Shown here: one piece after another, positions 46,317 to 56,094 of the stretch
Layout of the letters: each line of letters begins with the position of its first letter
Numbering within the stretch: the first letter of the stretch is position 1
Source of the DNA: Marinoscillum luteum
GTDB lineage: Bacteria > Bacteroidota > Bacteroidia > Cytophagales > Cyclobacteriaceae
NCBI RefSeq assembly: GCF_044005705.1
Contig: NZ_JBIPKE010000014.1
Coordinates: 310,001 to 374,000 of the forward strand
Length of the DNA: 64,000 nucleotides
Reading direction: 5' to 3'
Notes under the pieces: generated by a model
What the model was told of the DNA's origin: nothing
Seen by the model: only the letters and a program-made list of their open reading frames with translations
The model's database searches: none
Position numbers and translations under genes: made by a program

Positions 46317-46410
46317 TGAACGATTCTATCCATTCGTTTGAATTTTCTCAGAAATCCCGCAAAGAGTTGTGCTCAAACTCACCAAATACTAAAAATGCCT
46401 ATCAATCGGA

Positions 46411-47448
46411 TTATTGTTCTTCATCGTAGTGATTGACATAGTTTTCCCACTTTTCCAGCACCTGGGTGAAGTCTTCGGGGAGTTCAGAGTCGAAGCGCAT
46501 TGGCTCCTTGGTGATGGGGTGAATAAAGCCCAAGGTCTTGGCATGAAGGGCCTGTCTCGGAATCATTTTGAAGCAGTTATGAACAAACTGCTTGTATTTG
46601 GTAAACACAGTGCCTTTCAGAATGGTGTCACCCCCATAGGTGGCATCATTGAAGAGCGGGTGCCCGATGTATTTCATATGTGCCCTGATCTGATGCGTAC
46701 GGCCAGTCTCCAGGTTACACTTGAGCAACGTGACATACCTCAGCTGCTTCACAGTCTCGTAGTGGGTCACAGCATTTTTCCCAAAATCCCCTTCCGGAAA
46801 AGCAGTTGTGATCCGGCGATCCTTCAGGCTGCGGCCCACAAACACATCAATGGTGCCTTTGGCGGGTTCTGGCTCTCCCCATACGAGTGCATAGTAGGTG
46901 CGTTCGATGCTGTGATCGAAAAACTGGCGTGCCAGGCCGGTCATGGCAGCCTCTGTCTTGGCAATCACCAGAAGTCCCGAAGTATCCTTGTCTATCCGGT
47001 GTACCAGCCCGGGTCTACCTTCGTTTCCTTCCATTTCGGGAAGGTTCTGAAAGTGAAACGCCAGAGCATTTACCAGGGTACCGCTCCAGTTTTGGTATGC
47101 CGGATGCACCACCATCCCGGCTGGTTTGTTCACGATCAAGAGATATTTATCCTCATAGACGATATTTAACGGAATGTCCTCAGGGACAACATCCTCATCT
47201 CTGGGAGGCTCCGACAAATAGATATGTATAGAATCACCCGGATGCACTTTGTAGTTGGGCTTCACCAATTCCCCATTCACTTTAACAAAACCATCTTTAA
47301 TGCCAGACTGAATCTTGGTGCGTGTGACGTTGGGCAACCTGTCCATTAAAAACTTGTCTACACGCAGTATGGCCTGTTTGGGATCTGCTATAATGTGGTG
47401 ATGCTCAAATAAGTCCTCGTTCTGGTGCTCTTCCTGTGGGTCAATCAT
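46411..47448 (-). CDS. RluD-type 23S rRNA pseudouridine synthase
   Basis: A 345-aa enzyme converting uridine to pseudouridine, probably in helix 69 of 23S rRNA. An S4 RNA-binding domain (about 30-90, LRVDKFLMDRLPNVTRTKIQ) precedes the RluA-type catalytic domain. The catalytic Asp is in VHRIDKDTSGLLVIAKT (about 152), with VNKPAGMVVHPA and LETGRTHQIRAHM (about 247). Length and S4 domain fit the RluD/RluC group; RluD is preferred. Divergent from the ACC-deaminase-like gene, 26 bp apart. Confidence 0.92.
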   Translation of the reverse strand: MIDPQEEHQNEDLFEHHHIIADPKQAILRVDKFLMDRLPNVTRTKIQSGIKDGFVKVNGELVKPNYKVHPGDSIHIYLSEPPRDEDVVPEDIPLNIVYEDKYLLIVNKPAGMVVHPAYQNWSGTLVNALAFHFQNLPEMEGNEGRPGLVHRIDKDTSGLLVIAKTEAAMTGLARQFFDHSIERTYYALVWGEPEPAKGTIDVFVGRSLKDRRITTAFPEGDFGKNAVTHYETVKQLRYVTLLKCNLETGRTHQIRAHMKYIGHPLFNDATYGGDTILKGTVFTKYKQFVHNCFKMIPRQALHAKTLGFIHPITKEPMRFDSELPEDFTQVLEKWENYVNHYDEEQ

Positions 47449-47474
47449 GGGGCAAATTTACCTAACTTCGCTGT

Positions 47475-48380
47475 ATGGCTCGCATACCTTCTCCAATTGA
47501 GCAAATTCATGATCCTCTCTTTGAAGAAAAGGGTATGGAAGTCTGGATCAAGCGTGATGACCTCATTCATCCCCATATCATGGGCAACAAATGGAGGAAG
47601 CTGAAATACAATATTCTCCATGTGCGGGAATCCCACCTCGCCGGCATTGTCACGTTCGGGGGGGCATACTCTAACCACATAGCCGCCACCGCAGCGGCCT
47701 GTGCCGCGAATCAACTCCCCTCTATCGGAATCATACGGGGTGATGAGCTGTCTCCTGACAGCAACCCCACCCTTCGGTTTGCTTCAGACCAGGGCATGAA
47801 ACTCCAATTCGTCTCCAGAAATGAGTACCGACAACTCAAGGAAAACCATCATCAACTCCAGCAGACCCATCCTGGCTATCTGATCCTGCCGGAAGGGGGC
47901 ACCAACGAGCTGGCCATCCGGGGGTGTCAGGAAATCTGGACTGAAATAAACCAATCTTTCGACTATGCAATCACTTCTGTGGGTACGGGGGGTACGATGG
48001 CTGGATTGTTAAAAGCAATGAGTGGGGAGGGTAAACTGATCGGAATCTCCGCTCTTAAAGGGAATTTCATTCATTCAGAATTCAGGAACATGCTCCAGCA
48101 TTACAACATTCCATTTGAAAATTACGAATTAATGGATCAATGGCATTTTGGTGGATACGGGAAGGTAACAGACGGCCTGGTGACATTTATTAATGACACT
48201 AAAGAAAAAATCAAAGTGCTTTTTGATCCCATTTACACAGCAAAAATGTACTTTGCGGTAACTAAACTCATTGAGACTAATTATTTCCCTTCCAACTCAA
48301 AAATAGTCCTGATCCACACCGGGGGCCTGCAGGGAATCGCAGGATTCATCGAAAAACAGAAGAAAAACATTTTGCTTTAG
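47475..48380 (+). CDS. ACC deaminase / D-cysteine desulfhydrase family PLP enzyme
   Basis: A 301-aa fold-type II PLP enzyme. The PLP Lys is in HIMGNKWRKLKYN (about residue 39); the substrate loop is VTFGGAYSNHIAATAAA (about 58-74), and the phosphate-binding Gly stretch is SVGTGGTMAGLLKA (about 172). In Bacteroidota such proteins are usually labelled 1-aminocyclopropane-1-carboxylate deaminase. D-cysteine desulfhydrase activity is at least as likely, since the residues that separate the two cannot be judged here. Short for the family (about 330), lacking part of the N-terminus. Confidence 0.85.
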   Translation: MARIPSPIEQIHDPLFEEKGMEVWIKRDDLIHPHIMGNKWRKLKYNILHVRESHLAGIVTFGGAYSNHIAATAAACAANQLPSIGIIRGDELSPDSNPTLRFASDQGMKLQFVSRNEYRQLKENHHQLQQTHPGYLILPEGGTNELAIRGCQEIWTEINQSFDYAITSVGTGGTMAGLLKAMSGEGKLIGISALKGNFIHSEFRNMLQHYNIPFENYELMDQWHFGGYGKVTDGLVTFINDTKEKIKVLFDPIYTAKMYFAVTKLIETNYFPSNSKIVLIHTGGLQGIAGFIEKQKKNILL

Positions 48381-48404
48381 ACTTATTTTGCCAATTTTAG
48401 TAAC

Positions 48405-49997
48405 GTGAAAAAATCACTATCCGCCCTATTGATCCTTTTTTGCCTGAGTTGTAATGTCAATGACCTTGATTTTGACAACCTCAAAGGCCCTACTCTAACC
48501 AGCGAGGTAGCCTTGCCGCTTGGTGATATCTCCTATTCCATGCGTGACCTCCTAAACGAAATAGGGGACAAAGCACTCCAGCTGGATGAAGACAGCACTT
48601 CCTTGTTGAAGCTCACCTATTTTGATAGTGCTGAGTTCAGTAAAGGAGAGGACGTGATCAACATAGAAGACATTAGCAACCAGGCCAGGATTAGCATCCC
48701 GACACTGGGCCCCGCTCCGGAAAGTCTGCAAGCTGTGATTGATACCGTATTGGTCTTTAGTTACCCAGCTGAAAATAATGAAGCTCTTGACTCAGTATTT
48801 TATAATGGTGGAAGCCTGGTCCTTTCTTTAAATTCCAATATGGGCAGTGATGTCAATTTCACCTTTGACATTACCAACACCCGGTCAATCTCCGCAAATG
48901 AGCCCGTAACATTTGCTGGCAGCATGGGTGGTTTTGGCAACTATGAGGAGTCAAGAGACCTGGATGGTTACAAAACACTGCTCTCCACGGAAGGAGACAG
49001 CAACACTTTTCAGGTAAATGCCCAAATCACGGTATTTCTTGGTCCAGGAGAGAGCACTTCCCCTACAGACTATCTGAATATGACCCTCAGCTACCTCGAC
49101 CAGACCTTTTCTATCCTATATGGTAAGTTTGGGCAAGACACACTGGCTGTAGGCAACGAAATACTCAACATCGCCTTTTTTGAAGACCTGGGGGAATCTG
49201 GCTTCAAGTTTGGTGATCCGGAAATTAACTTCCATTTTGAAAGTACTTTTGGGGTCCCGATGGGCATCGTCTTCAGGGGTCTTTATGGTGCAGATAGCTC
49301 CGCCAGCGGAATGGATACCACCTACCTGAGTGGAAGTGCCACTGTAACACCACAGGTAGTGGAAGGGGCCGAGTCTCCAGGTCAGTTTGTTCAGTCTACC
49401 GTATCCCTCAATAGCCAAAACTCTTCTTTGCGGGATTTGCTGGCGGCCTCTCCCAGGTCCATCGGTTTTAATCTCACGGGAATTGCTAACCCCGATGACC
49501 CTACCCAACAGAACTTTGTGATGGATGATAGCTATATCTCCACAGCCATTGAGATCTCGCTTCCTATGGAGTTGTCGCTGAAGGATGTCACACGCGAAAT
49601 TGATTTTAGTCTTGGCGATGGACTGGACTTTGATGAGGCCGAAAGCCTGACCATGCGAATCATCTCGCTCAATGGGCTTCCATTTTCAGCCAGGCTAGAA
49701 GTAGAGATCAGGGATAAGTCGGACTCTACACTCCATACTGTACCACAGGCACTGGTCCTGGAAACTCCTTTTATCGATAAGGCCGGACTGGTGACACAGG
49801 CCCGAAGCCACGTGGAAGACATCCACCTCACTGCCGAAGGTGTGGATGCTCTGCGGGTCGGATCGAAAGTTGTGTTAAGGATTATATTGAATACGCCCGC
49901 CACTTCCGGTACCAGAGATGTCTACGTGAAAATCCTGGCGGATTATAAAATCGATATTAAAGTGGCAGTAGTCGGAAAACTAAAAACTGAACTATGA
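48405..49997 (+). CDS. Large lipoprotein of unknown function
   Basis: A 530-aa lipoprotein: GTG start, signal KKSLSALLILFCLSC with lipobox Cys at about 16, then a long beta-rich body with Ser/Thr/Asp-rich repeats. No enzyme motif seen. The pattern (LTSEVALPLGDISYSMRDLL near the start, TFDITNTRS, and DVYVKILADYKIDIKVAV near the end) suggests several immunoglobulin-like or lipid-binding-like beta modules. Its stop overlaps the DUF5723 start (ATGA), so the two are coupled and probably form an outer-membrane pair. Confidence 0.8.
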   Translation: MKKSLSALLILFCLSCNVNDLDFDNLKGPTLTSEVALPLGDISYSMRDLLNEIGDKALQLDEDSTSLLKLTYFDSAEFSKGEDVINIEDISNQARISIPTLGPAPESLQAVIDTVLVFSYPAENNEALDSVFYNGGSLVLSLNSNMGSDVNFTFDITNTRSISANEPVTFAGSMGGFGNYEESRDLDGYKTLLSTEGDSNTFQVNAQITVFLGPGESTSPTDYLNMTLSYLDQTFSILYGKFGQDTLAVGNEILNIAFFEDLGESGFKFGDPEINFHFESTFGVPMGIVFRGLYGADSSASGMDTTYLSGSATVTPQVVEGAESPGQFVQSTVSLNSQNSSLRDLLAASPRSIGFNLTGIANPDDPTQQNFVMDDSYISTAIEISLPMELSLKDVTREIDFSLGDGLDFDEAESLTMRIISLNGLPFSARLEVEIRDKSDSTLHTVPQALVLETPFIDKAGLVTQARSHVEDIHLTAEGVDALRVGSKVVLRIILNTPATSGTRDVYVKILADYKIDIKVAVVGKLKTEL

Positions 49998-51535
49998 TGA
50001 GGCGATTTTATGTTACTTTCTCCTTGGTAGTAGCCTGTGCCCTTGCCTCCAGCGCTCAGAACAGTCTGTCCTTCTATCACCTTGGCAACACTACCTTTCA
50101 GAATAGTTACTACAACCCGGCACTGGTTCCTGAGGGAAAAGTGTTCGTAGGACTTCCGGTACTTTCAGGTATTCATTTGAATTTCAATAATAAATTCAAT
50201 TACAAGGATGTCATCATACAGGGAGAAGTTCAAAAGGAAATAGACCTCAACCTCTACCTTAAGAGTCTGCAGAAAAACAACATGGTGAGCATGACCACTA
50301 CCTTTAACCTCTTTCATCTTGGGATCACCACCAGAGGCGGGTCTACCCTGGCACTGTATGCCAATGAGCGAATAGAGATGGATTTTTTATACCCAAAATC
50401 TCTCATGGAATTCCTGATTAAAGGCAACGCCGGATCTAAAGGTGAAACCGTCAAAATAGGCAAGACGAGGTTATCCACAACCTATTTCAGGGAATTCGGA
50501 TTGGGTTATTCCACCAATGTTTCGAGTGACCTCTCAATAGGCGTTCGGGCTAAATATCTTCAGGGTTTTCTCAATGGAAGCACCCCTGGAGGTTTCACAG
50601 CCGACCTTACTACAAACAAAGAAGACTACTCCATCAGTCTGGATATGCGCGATGCTACCTTCCGCACCAGTGGAATGGACATCTTTCAGGGGAATACCGG
50701 CAATCTGGGTACTCACCTCATCTCCAATAACAATCGCGGCGCAGCCATTGACCTGGGGTTCAACCTGAACATGGGACCTGATTATACCATCTCAGGATCC
50801 ATTACAGATATTGGATTCATTTCGTGGAAAGAGGACATTAAGAATTATACCCTTGCCGATACCACCATGACTTACTCGGGCATCGACCTTAAAGATCCGG
50901 GGGATTTGGTGCAGACCATAGAGGACTCCCTCATCAATAAGTTTAAGAATCGGAATAGTGAAACCGACAACCCTTATACCACCATCATCAGCCCGAAAGC
51001 GTATTTGAGCTGGACTTATCATGCGCACAATGGGGGAGATGTGATCGCCACAGGGGGTGCAAGGTATATTCAGGGTCAGATGAAGTTTCTTTTAGGGGCG
51101 GGATATAGACATTCTTTCGGGAAATTTTTCGTAGGGACTTTCAATGTCACCAAGCTTCCGCAGCAGTTTTTCAACATGGGGGCGGCTCTGGCGCTGAAAG
51201 GCGGACCCGCACAGATGTATCTGGCCGTAGATCAGGTGGTCAACTATGACCTCACAAAATTTCAAGCCATTGATGTGAGGTTTGGTATCAACTTCATCAT
51301 TGGCCAAAAGGAGCCGGAGAGTTTGATGGAAGCAAATAAACCAAAAGTCAAAAGGACAAAAGCAGGTACGCAGAGCTTCCTTGGCCAAAAAGTGGATGTA
51401 AAGGGTCAGGAGGGGATTTACACCATCATCAATAAGCAGGAAAGAAGGAAGAAGCGTGACTATGAGTTTGAGGGTGATCCCATCCCCAAGGAGAAGAATC
51501 GTTTTAAACAACGCTCACCCAAAGAGCGGTACTAG
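49994..51535 (+). CDS. DUF5723 outer-membrane protein
   Basis: A 513-aa protein with signal MRRFYVTFSLVVACALASSAQ, then a predicted beta-barrel (FYHLGNTTFQNSYYNPALVPEGKVFVGLPVL is the family's opening). Many alternating strands follow to about residue 435. A basic, unusual tail comes next (KPKVKRTKAG..., RRKKRDYEFEGDPIPKEKNRFKQRSPKERY). It belongs with the DUF5723/FadL-like PorV-type barrels common in Bacteroidota. Translationally coupled to the lipoprotein upstream. The last residues overlap the end of radA on the other strand by 4 bases. Confidence 0.85.
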   Translation: MMRRFYVTFSLVVACALASSAQNSLSFYHLGNTTFQNSYYNPALVPEGKVFVGLPVLSGIHLNFNNKFNYKDVIIQGEVQKEIDLNLYLKSLQKNNMVSMTTTFNLFHLGITTRGGSTLALYANERIEMDFLYPKSLMEFLIKGNAGSKGETVKIGKTRLSTTYFREFGLGYSTNVSSDLSIGVRAKYLQGFLNGSTPGGFTADLTTNKEDYSISLDMRDATFRTSGMDIFQGNTGNLGTHLISNNNRGAAIDLGFNLNMGPDYTISGSITDIGFISWKEDIKNYTLADTTMTYSGIDLKDPGDLVQTIEDSLINKFKNRNSETDNPYTTIISPKAYLSWTYHAHNGGDVIATGGARYIQGQMKFLLGAGYRHSFGKFFVGTFNVTKLPQQFFNMGAALALKGGPAQMYLAVDQVVNYDLTKFQAIDVRFGINFIIGQKEPESLMEANKPKVKRTKAGTQSFLGQKVDVKGQEGIYTIINKQERRKKRDYEFEGDPIPKEKNRFKQRSPKERY

Positions 51536-52905
51536 CGCGCAAAAAGCACCTCAAAAGCCTCTGAAAGACGGGTAAATGCCTTCACTTCTATATCAAACTT
51601 AGAAGTGTCAATCCCTTTTACATTGTATTTTGAGAGATAGATCTGCTTAAACCCTAGTTTGGCAGCCTCTGTAATCCGTGATTCTATTCTATTCACCGCT
51701 CTAATCTCTCCTCCGAGACCTACTTCCGCTGCAAAACAGATAGAACTGGGAATGGCAATGTCATCAAATGAAGAAAATACTGCCGCACAAATGGTCAAAT
51801 CCAGTGCCGGGTCATTCACCTTGATTCCTCCGGCCAGGTTGAGAAAGATGTCCTGCGCGCTGAGTCTTATTCCAAGTCTTTTTTCCAAAACAGCCAGCAG
51901 CATATTCAACCTTTTTCCGTCAAAGCCGGTAGTGCTCCGCTGCGGCGTGCCATAGGTCGCCGGGCTCACCAATGCCTGCACCTCTATCAGCAAGGGTCTG
52001 TTTCCCTCCAGAGTAGCGCCTATCCCCACCCCACTCAAAAAGCCATCTCTTGGTGAAATCAATACCTCAGAGGGGTTGGTCACCTCACGGAGGCCAGTCT
52101 CCCGCATTTCATAAATGCCAATCTCAGAAGTAGAACCGAAGCGGTTTTTGGAAGTGCGCAAAATCCGGTATGAAAGGTGCCTGTCTCCCTCAAACTGCAA
52201 CACGGTATCCACCATATGCTCCAGCACCTTTGGGCCGGCAATCGCTCCGTCTTTATTCACATGCCCAATCAGAAAAACAGGGACATTGGTCTGTTTGGCG
52301 TATTTCATCAATTTACCTGCACACTCCCGCACCTGTGAGATGGAGCCCACCGAAGCTTCGATGGTTTCCGTATGCAAGGTCTGGATAGAGTCAATGATCA
52401 GGATCTCCGGCTTCAGCTGCGCTGCATGATTCAAAATATTGGCCAGGGATGTCTCGGCCAAAAGAAAACAGTTTTCGGCCTGTATGCCAATGCGCTCCGC
52501 CCGCATTCTGATCTGATCCAGACTTTCCTCCCCTGAGGCATAGAGTACTTTGGTGGTTTTCATCCTGATGGCCATCTGGAGCAACAGGGTAGACTTTCCG
52601 ATTCCGGGCTCTCCCCCTATCAATACCAGCGATCCGGGAACAATGCCACCACCCAGCGTCCGGTTCAGCTCTCCGGTAGGGGTCTTTATGCGCTGATGCT
52701 CGTCATAGACGACATCCTGAATCTTGCGTGGCTGATTGCGAGGGGCACTGGCATCTTCCCACACCTCTTTCTCTGTGGAGCTCCCTTTGGTCACAATCTC
52801 CTCTACATAGGTATTCCACTCCCCACAGGCAGGGCATTTGCCCACCCATTTGGCGGAGTTGGCTCCGCAGTTCTGACAATAAAAAGTAGTTTTAGCTTTG
52901 GCCAA
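51532..52905 (-). CDS. radA: DNA repair protein RadA
   Basis: A RecA-related branch-migration ATPase in recombination repair. 457 aa. The N-terminal zinc finger is C-x2-C...C-x2-C (FYCQNCGANS, GKCPACGEW, residues 8-28). Walker A is GGEPGIGKSTLLLQM (about 97), Walker B LIIDSIQTL (about 175) and the RadA-specific KNRFG (about 253). The C-terminal Lon-like domain runs from about 290. Complete and of standard length. Confidence 0.96.
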   Translation of the reverse strand: MAKAKTTFYCQNCGANSAKWVGKCPACGEWNTYVEEIVTKGSSTEKEVWEDASAPRNQPRKIQDVVYDEHQRIKTPTGELNRTLGGGIVPGSLVLIGGEPGIGKSTLLLQMAIRMKTTKVLYASGEESLDQIRMRAERIGIQAENCFLLAETSLANILNHAAQLKPEILIIDSIQTLHTETIEASVGSISQVRECAGKLMKYAKQTNVPVFLIGHVNKDGAIAGPKVLEHMVDTVLQFEGDRHLSYRILRTSKNRFGSTSEIGIYEMRETGLREVTNPSEVLISPRDGFLSGVGIGATLEGNRPLLIEVQALVSPATYGTPQRSTTGFDGKRLNMLLAVLEKRLGIRLSAQDIFLNLAGGIKVNDPALDLTICAAVFSSFDDIAIPSSICFAAEVGLGGEIRAVNRIESRITEAAKLGFKQIYLSKYNVKGIDTSKFDIEVKAFTRLSEAFEVLFAR

Positions 52906-52993
52906 AGGTTTTGGATGTTATTCACACAAAGGAAATATTTTTATCTTCACCAGCGATAAATAATTTTGATTCATTTACTTCAATCCGCTGCAT

Positions 52994-53590
52994 ATGCGCT
53001 CCAGACTTGTCGGTTTTATTTTCGTCCTGCTCTTATCATTCCATATGGTCGCCCAGGAATCCTACTTTGGGTGGAAAGTAGGGTATAACAAGACCACTTT
53101 GAAAGGTGAAAACTCAGGAAATGTGAGCCTGAGCCCCCGAAACACTTTTAGTAGCGCGTTTGTCCTTTCTACTCAAATGCGATCCCTGCCCCTTGGGTTT
53201 TCCATGGAGCCAGGTTATATCCTCAAGGGTACCCAAATAGATCATGACACACTCGATTATAAGTTTCATTACCTGAATATGCCAGTGCTGCTGGATGTAT
53301 ATCCTGTAAAAAGACTAAAACTGAGTCTGGGCGTAGAAATTGCCAGGCTTCTAAGCGCTAAAAACCTCGCCAATGACTCCACCCGACAAAACATCATCTC
53401 CACTTATGATAAACGGTGGGAAGTATCGGCCGCAATAGGAGCCAGTCTGTCTGTTTCTTATTTTATGGATTTGGGGATTCGGTACAATACTGCACTTTCG
53501 CAAATCTCGAATCAAGATGCCATCATCGATCGAAAGAATCTGTTCAATCAGTACACCCAGCTATTCCTCCTGTTCAAAATCGCTAACTAA
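52994..53590 (+). CDS. Outer-membrane beta-barrel protein
   Basis: A 198-aa exported protein: signal MRSRLVGFIFVLLLSFHMVAQ, then alternating strands of a small barrel (SYFGWKVGYNKTTLKG, LGFSMEPGYILKGTQI, KFHYLNMPVLLDVYP, LKLSLGVEIARLLSAK, VSAAIGASLSVSYFMDLGIRYN), ending YTQLFLLFKIAN. It fits the PorT/outer_membrane_beta-barrel family. Role not known. Converges with pheA, 6 bp apart. Confidence 0.82.
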   Translation: MRSRLVGFIFVLLLSFHMVAQESYFGWKVGYNKTTLKGENSGNVSLSPRNTFSSAFVLSTQMRSLPLGFSMEPGYILKGTQIDHDTLDYKFHYLNMPVLLDVYPVKRLKLSLGVEIARLLSAKNLANDSTRQNIISTYDKRWEVSAAIGASLSVSYFMDLGIRYNTALSQISNQDAIIDRKNLFNQYTQLFLLFKIAN

Positions 53591-53596
53591 CCCTCT

Positions 53597-54658
53597 CTAG
53601 CACAGCTGCACGTAGCTCCCCAGCCATGTGATGTTGTTTTTGTAGGGTTGAATGGTATTCTGAACCTTTGGTTCATTAAAGTGTCCTTCAAACTCCACAA
53701 AAAATACATACTTGAAGGTAGTACCTTCTTTAGCAGGCCGGCTTTCTACTTTACAAAGATTGATTCCAGCGTTCTGGAAATTCTGTAAGAACCTCACCAA
53801 AGATCCGGGCTCATCAGGCAGGTTGGCAATCACCGAGGTTTTATCCTGCCCACTTACCTGATTGACGAAATTCTGACTAATAATCAAAAACCGGGTCTGG
53901 TTATCCGCCGAGTCCTGGATATTGCTATAAAGGATAGGTAAGGTATACTGTCTGGCAGCGATAGGCGCACAGATAGCTGCTGCTCCGTCTTCCCCCCCTG
54001 CAATCTGACAGGCTCGGCTCGTGGAGCTTACAGGCACCAGTTTCACCGGGTGTTTAAAGTAGTCATTCAGGAAGTTTTTACACTGCCGGAAGGCAATGTC
54101 TCTCGAATAGACGGTTTTGATGTTTTCCAGGTTTTCCTCCTTGGAGGCAAAGGCGAAATGAATGGGCAAGACAATCTCAGCAGCTATGCTCAGCTTATGC
54201 TGGGCCAGCAGATCGATGGTTTCCTGCACAGTACCTTCCTGATTGTTCTCTATTGGTACCACACCGAACCTGGCTCGTGAAGTTTTTACAGACTCAAATA
54301 CGGAGGTGATAGAATCCAGTGGAATGTAGTCGCTCATGGCGCCATACCTGCTCTCAGCAGCCTGGTGGGTGAAGCTTCCCTCCGGACCCAAATAGGCAAT
54401 ACGCTCGGGGAGTTCGTAGTTTCTGCTTACCGCAAAAATCTCGAAGAAGATAGCCTCAATGGCTGCTCTGTTCAGTATCCCCTGACTATTGGCCGTGAGG
54501 CGATCAATAATCGCCTTTTCCCGCTCTGGCCGATAGATGGCAGACTTATCTGATCGCTTCAGTTTGCCCACCTCCTGCACGATATCCATTCGCTTGTTGA
54601 GCAACTTGATCAGCTCATCATCCAATTGGTCTATTTCTTTTCTAAACTCTTCTAGCAT
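53597..54658 (-). CDS. pheA: Bifunctional chorismate mutase / prephenate dehydratase (P-protein)
   Basis: Converts chorismate to prephenate and then to phenylpyruvate for phenylalanine synthesis. 353 aa. The AroQ-type chorismate mutase (about 1-90) has LDDELIKLLNKRMDIVQEVGKLK. The prephenate dehydratase (about 92-270) has AYLGPEGSFTHQAA and the catalytic NQTRFLII. The C-terminal ACT domain (about 280-353) reads ANLPDEPGSLVRFL and CKVESRPAKEG, the ESRP motif that binds phenylalanine for feedback control. The ATG at 54658 was preferred to a GTG four codons upstream. Confidence 0.93.
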   Translation of the reverse strand: MLEEFRKEIDQLDDELIKLLNKRMDIVQEVGKLKRSDKSAIYRPEREKAIIDRLTANSQGILNRAAIEAIFFEIFAVSRNYELPERIAYLGPEGSFTHQAAESRYGAMSDYIPLDSITSVFESVKTSRARFGVVPIENNQEGTVQETIDLLAQHKLSIAAEIVLPIHFAFASKEENLENIKTVYSRDIAFRQCKNFLNDYFKHPVKLVPVSSTSRACQIAGGEDGAAAICAPIAARQYTLPILYSNIQDSADNQTRFLIISQNFVNQVSGQDKTSVIANLPDEPGSLVRFLQNFQNAGINLCKVESRPAKEGTTFKYVFFVEFEGHFNEPKVQNTIQPYKNNITWLGSYVQLC

Positions 54659-54724
54659 CTCACAAAACACAAAGTAAAAAGCTAAAATAACCCAACACTG
54701 TCACAAATACGAGTAAAAATGACA

Positions 54725-54755
54725 TTGGTAAAGTGGGGGTCATCGACTAATTTTG
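54725..54755 (+). promoter_or_regulatory. glyA promoter
   Basis: TTG (54725-54727), 20 bases, TAATTTTG (54748-54755): an exact match to the Bacteroidota consensus. The start is predicted near 54762, leaving a 55-base leader that contains AGGAGG at 54769-54774 with no start codon at a useful distance. Confidence 0.75.
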
Positions 54756-54817
54756 GCGCTTCGTTCTAAGGAGGAATTAAAAAAGACTTCCCCACCAGGT
54801 AAAACCTAAAGCTAACC

Positions 54818-56089
54818 ATGAAAAGAGACGACAAACTATTTGCCCTAATAGATCAGGAAAAAAGAAGACAAAACGAAGGCATCGAGCTCATCGCCTCTGA
54901 GAACTTTACTTCTCTGCAGGTAATGGAGGCTGCCGGTAGTGTGCTCACCAACAAATACGCTGAAGGACTACCTGGGAAACGCTATTATGGAGGCTGCGAA
55001 GTAGTGGATGAAGTGGAGACCCTGGCCATAGAGCGAATCAAAGAACTTTTCGGTGCCAACTGGGCCAATGTACAACCTCACTCAGGTGCGCAAGCCAATG
55101 CTGCTGTTTTCCTGGCTTGTCTCAACCCTGGCGATAAAATCCTGGGATTTGACCTGTCACATGGCGGCCACTTGTCACATGGCTCACCTGTGAACCTTTC
55201 TGGAAAATATTACCAGGCCAACTTCTATGGCGTGGAGCAGGACACCGGCCTGATCGACATGGACAGAGTGGAAGAGAAAGCCAGGCAAATCAAACCCAAG
55301 ATGATCATCTGTGGTGCCTCGGCCTATTCCAGAGACTGGGATTATGAGCGCTTCCGCGAAATTGCTGATGAAGTAGGTGCCGTATTGCTTGCGGACATTT
55401 CTCATCCGGCAGGGCTTATCGCACGTGGATTGCTCAATGACCCACTTGATCATTGCCACATCGTTACTACCACCACCCACAAGACCCTGAGGGGTCCTCG
55501 TGGCGGACTCATCATGGTGCGCGAAGACATTGACAATCCATTTGGCCTTACCACAGCCAAGGGAACCATTCGTAAAATGAGTTCTATCCTGGACTCCGGG
55601 GTATTTCCCGGTACACAAGGAGGACCTTTGGAGCACATCATCGCTGCCAAAGCCGTGGCTTTCGGTGAAGCCTTATCTGATGAATACATGACCTACATCA
55701 TGCAGGTGCAGAAAAACGCTAAGGTGATGGCTGATGCCTTTGTGAAGAAAGGCTATGACCTTATCTCGGGAGGCACAGACAACCACCTGATGCTCATAGA
55801 CCTAAGGTCCAAAGAGCTAACAGGAAAAGATGCCGAAAATGCACTGATCAAGGCGGACATCACTGTGAACAAAAACATGGTGCCTTTTGATGACAAATCA
55901 CCCTTTATCACCTCTGGCATGCGCGTAGGTACTGCGGCCATTACTACCCGAGGCATGATGGAGAGCGATATGGAAAAAATTGTGGACCTGATAGACAAGG
56001 TAATCACCAACCATACGGATGATGAAGCCCTTGCACATGTGAAATCCAGTGTGAACGCCTGGATGAATGACTTCCCGCTTTACGCATAA
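54818..56089 (+). CDS. glyA: Serine hydroxymethyltransferase
   Basis: Interconverts serine and glycine with transfer of a one-carbon unit to tetrahydrofolate. 423 aa. The PLP Lys is in VTTTTHKTLRGPRGG (about residue 222). Other landmarks: LIASENFTS near 25, GKRYYGGCE (about 50), PHSGAQANAAVF (about 88), DISHPAGLIARG (about 190). Strong promoter upstream, consistent with high expression. tatC follows after 5 bp and probably shares the transcript. Confidence 0.97.
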   Translation: MKRDDKLFALIDQEKRRQNEGIELIASENFTSLQVMEAAGSVLTNKYAEGLPGKRYYGGCEVVDEVETLAIERIKELFGANWANVQPHSGAQANAAVFLACLNPGDKILGFDLSHGGHLSHGSPVNLSGKYYQANFYGVEQDTGLIDMDRVEEKARQIKPKMIICGASAYSRDWDYERFREIADEVGAVLLADISHPAGLIARGLLNDPLDHCHIVTTTTHKTLRGPRGGLIMVREDIDNPFGLTTAKGTIRKMSSILDSGVFPGTQGGPLEHIIAAKAVAFGEALSDEYMTYIMQVQKNAKVMADAFVKKGYDLISGGTDNHLMLIDLRSKELTGKDAENALIKADITVNKNMVPFDDKSPFITSGMRVGTAAITTRGMMESDMEKIVDLIDKVITNHTDDEALAHVKSSVNAWMNDFPLYA

Positions 56090-56094
56090 GATAT

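Noticed and set aside
50469..50477. A further perfect DnaA box TTATCCACA
   Set aside because: Single copy inside the DUF5723 coding sequence; likely chance.
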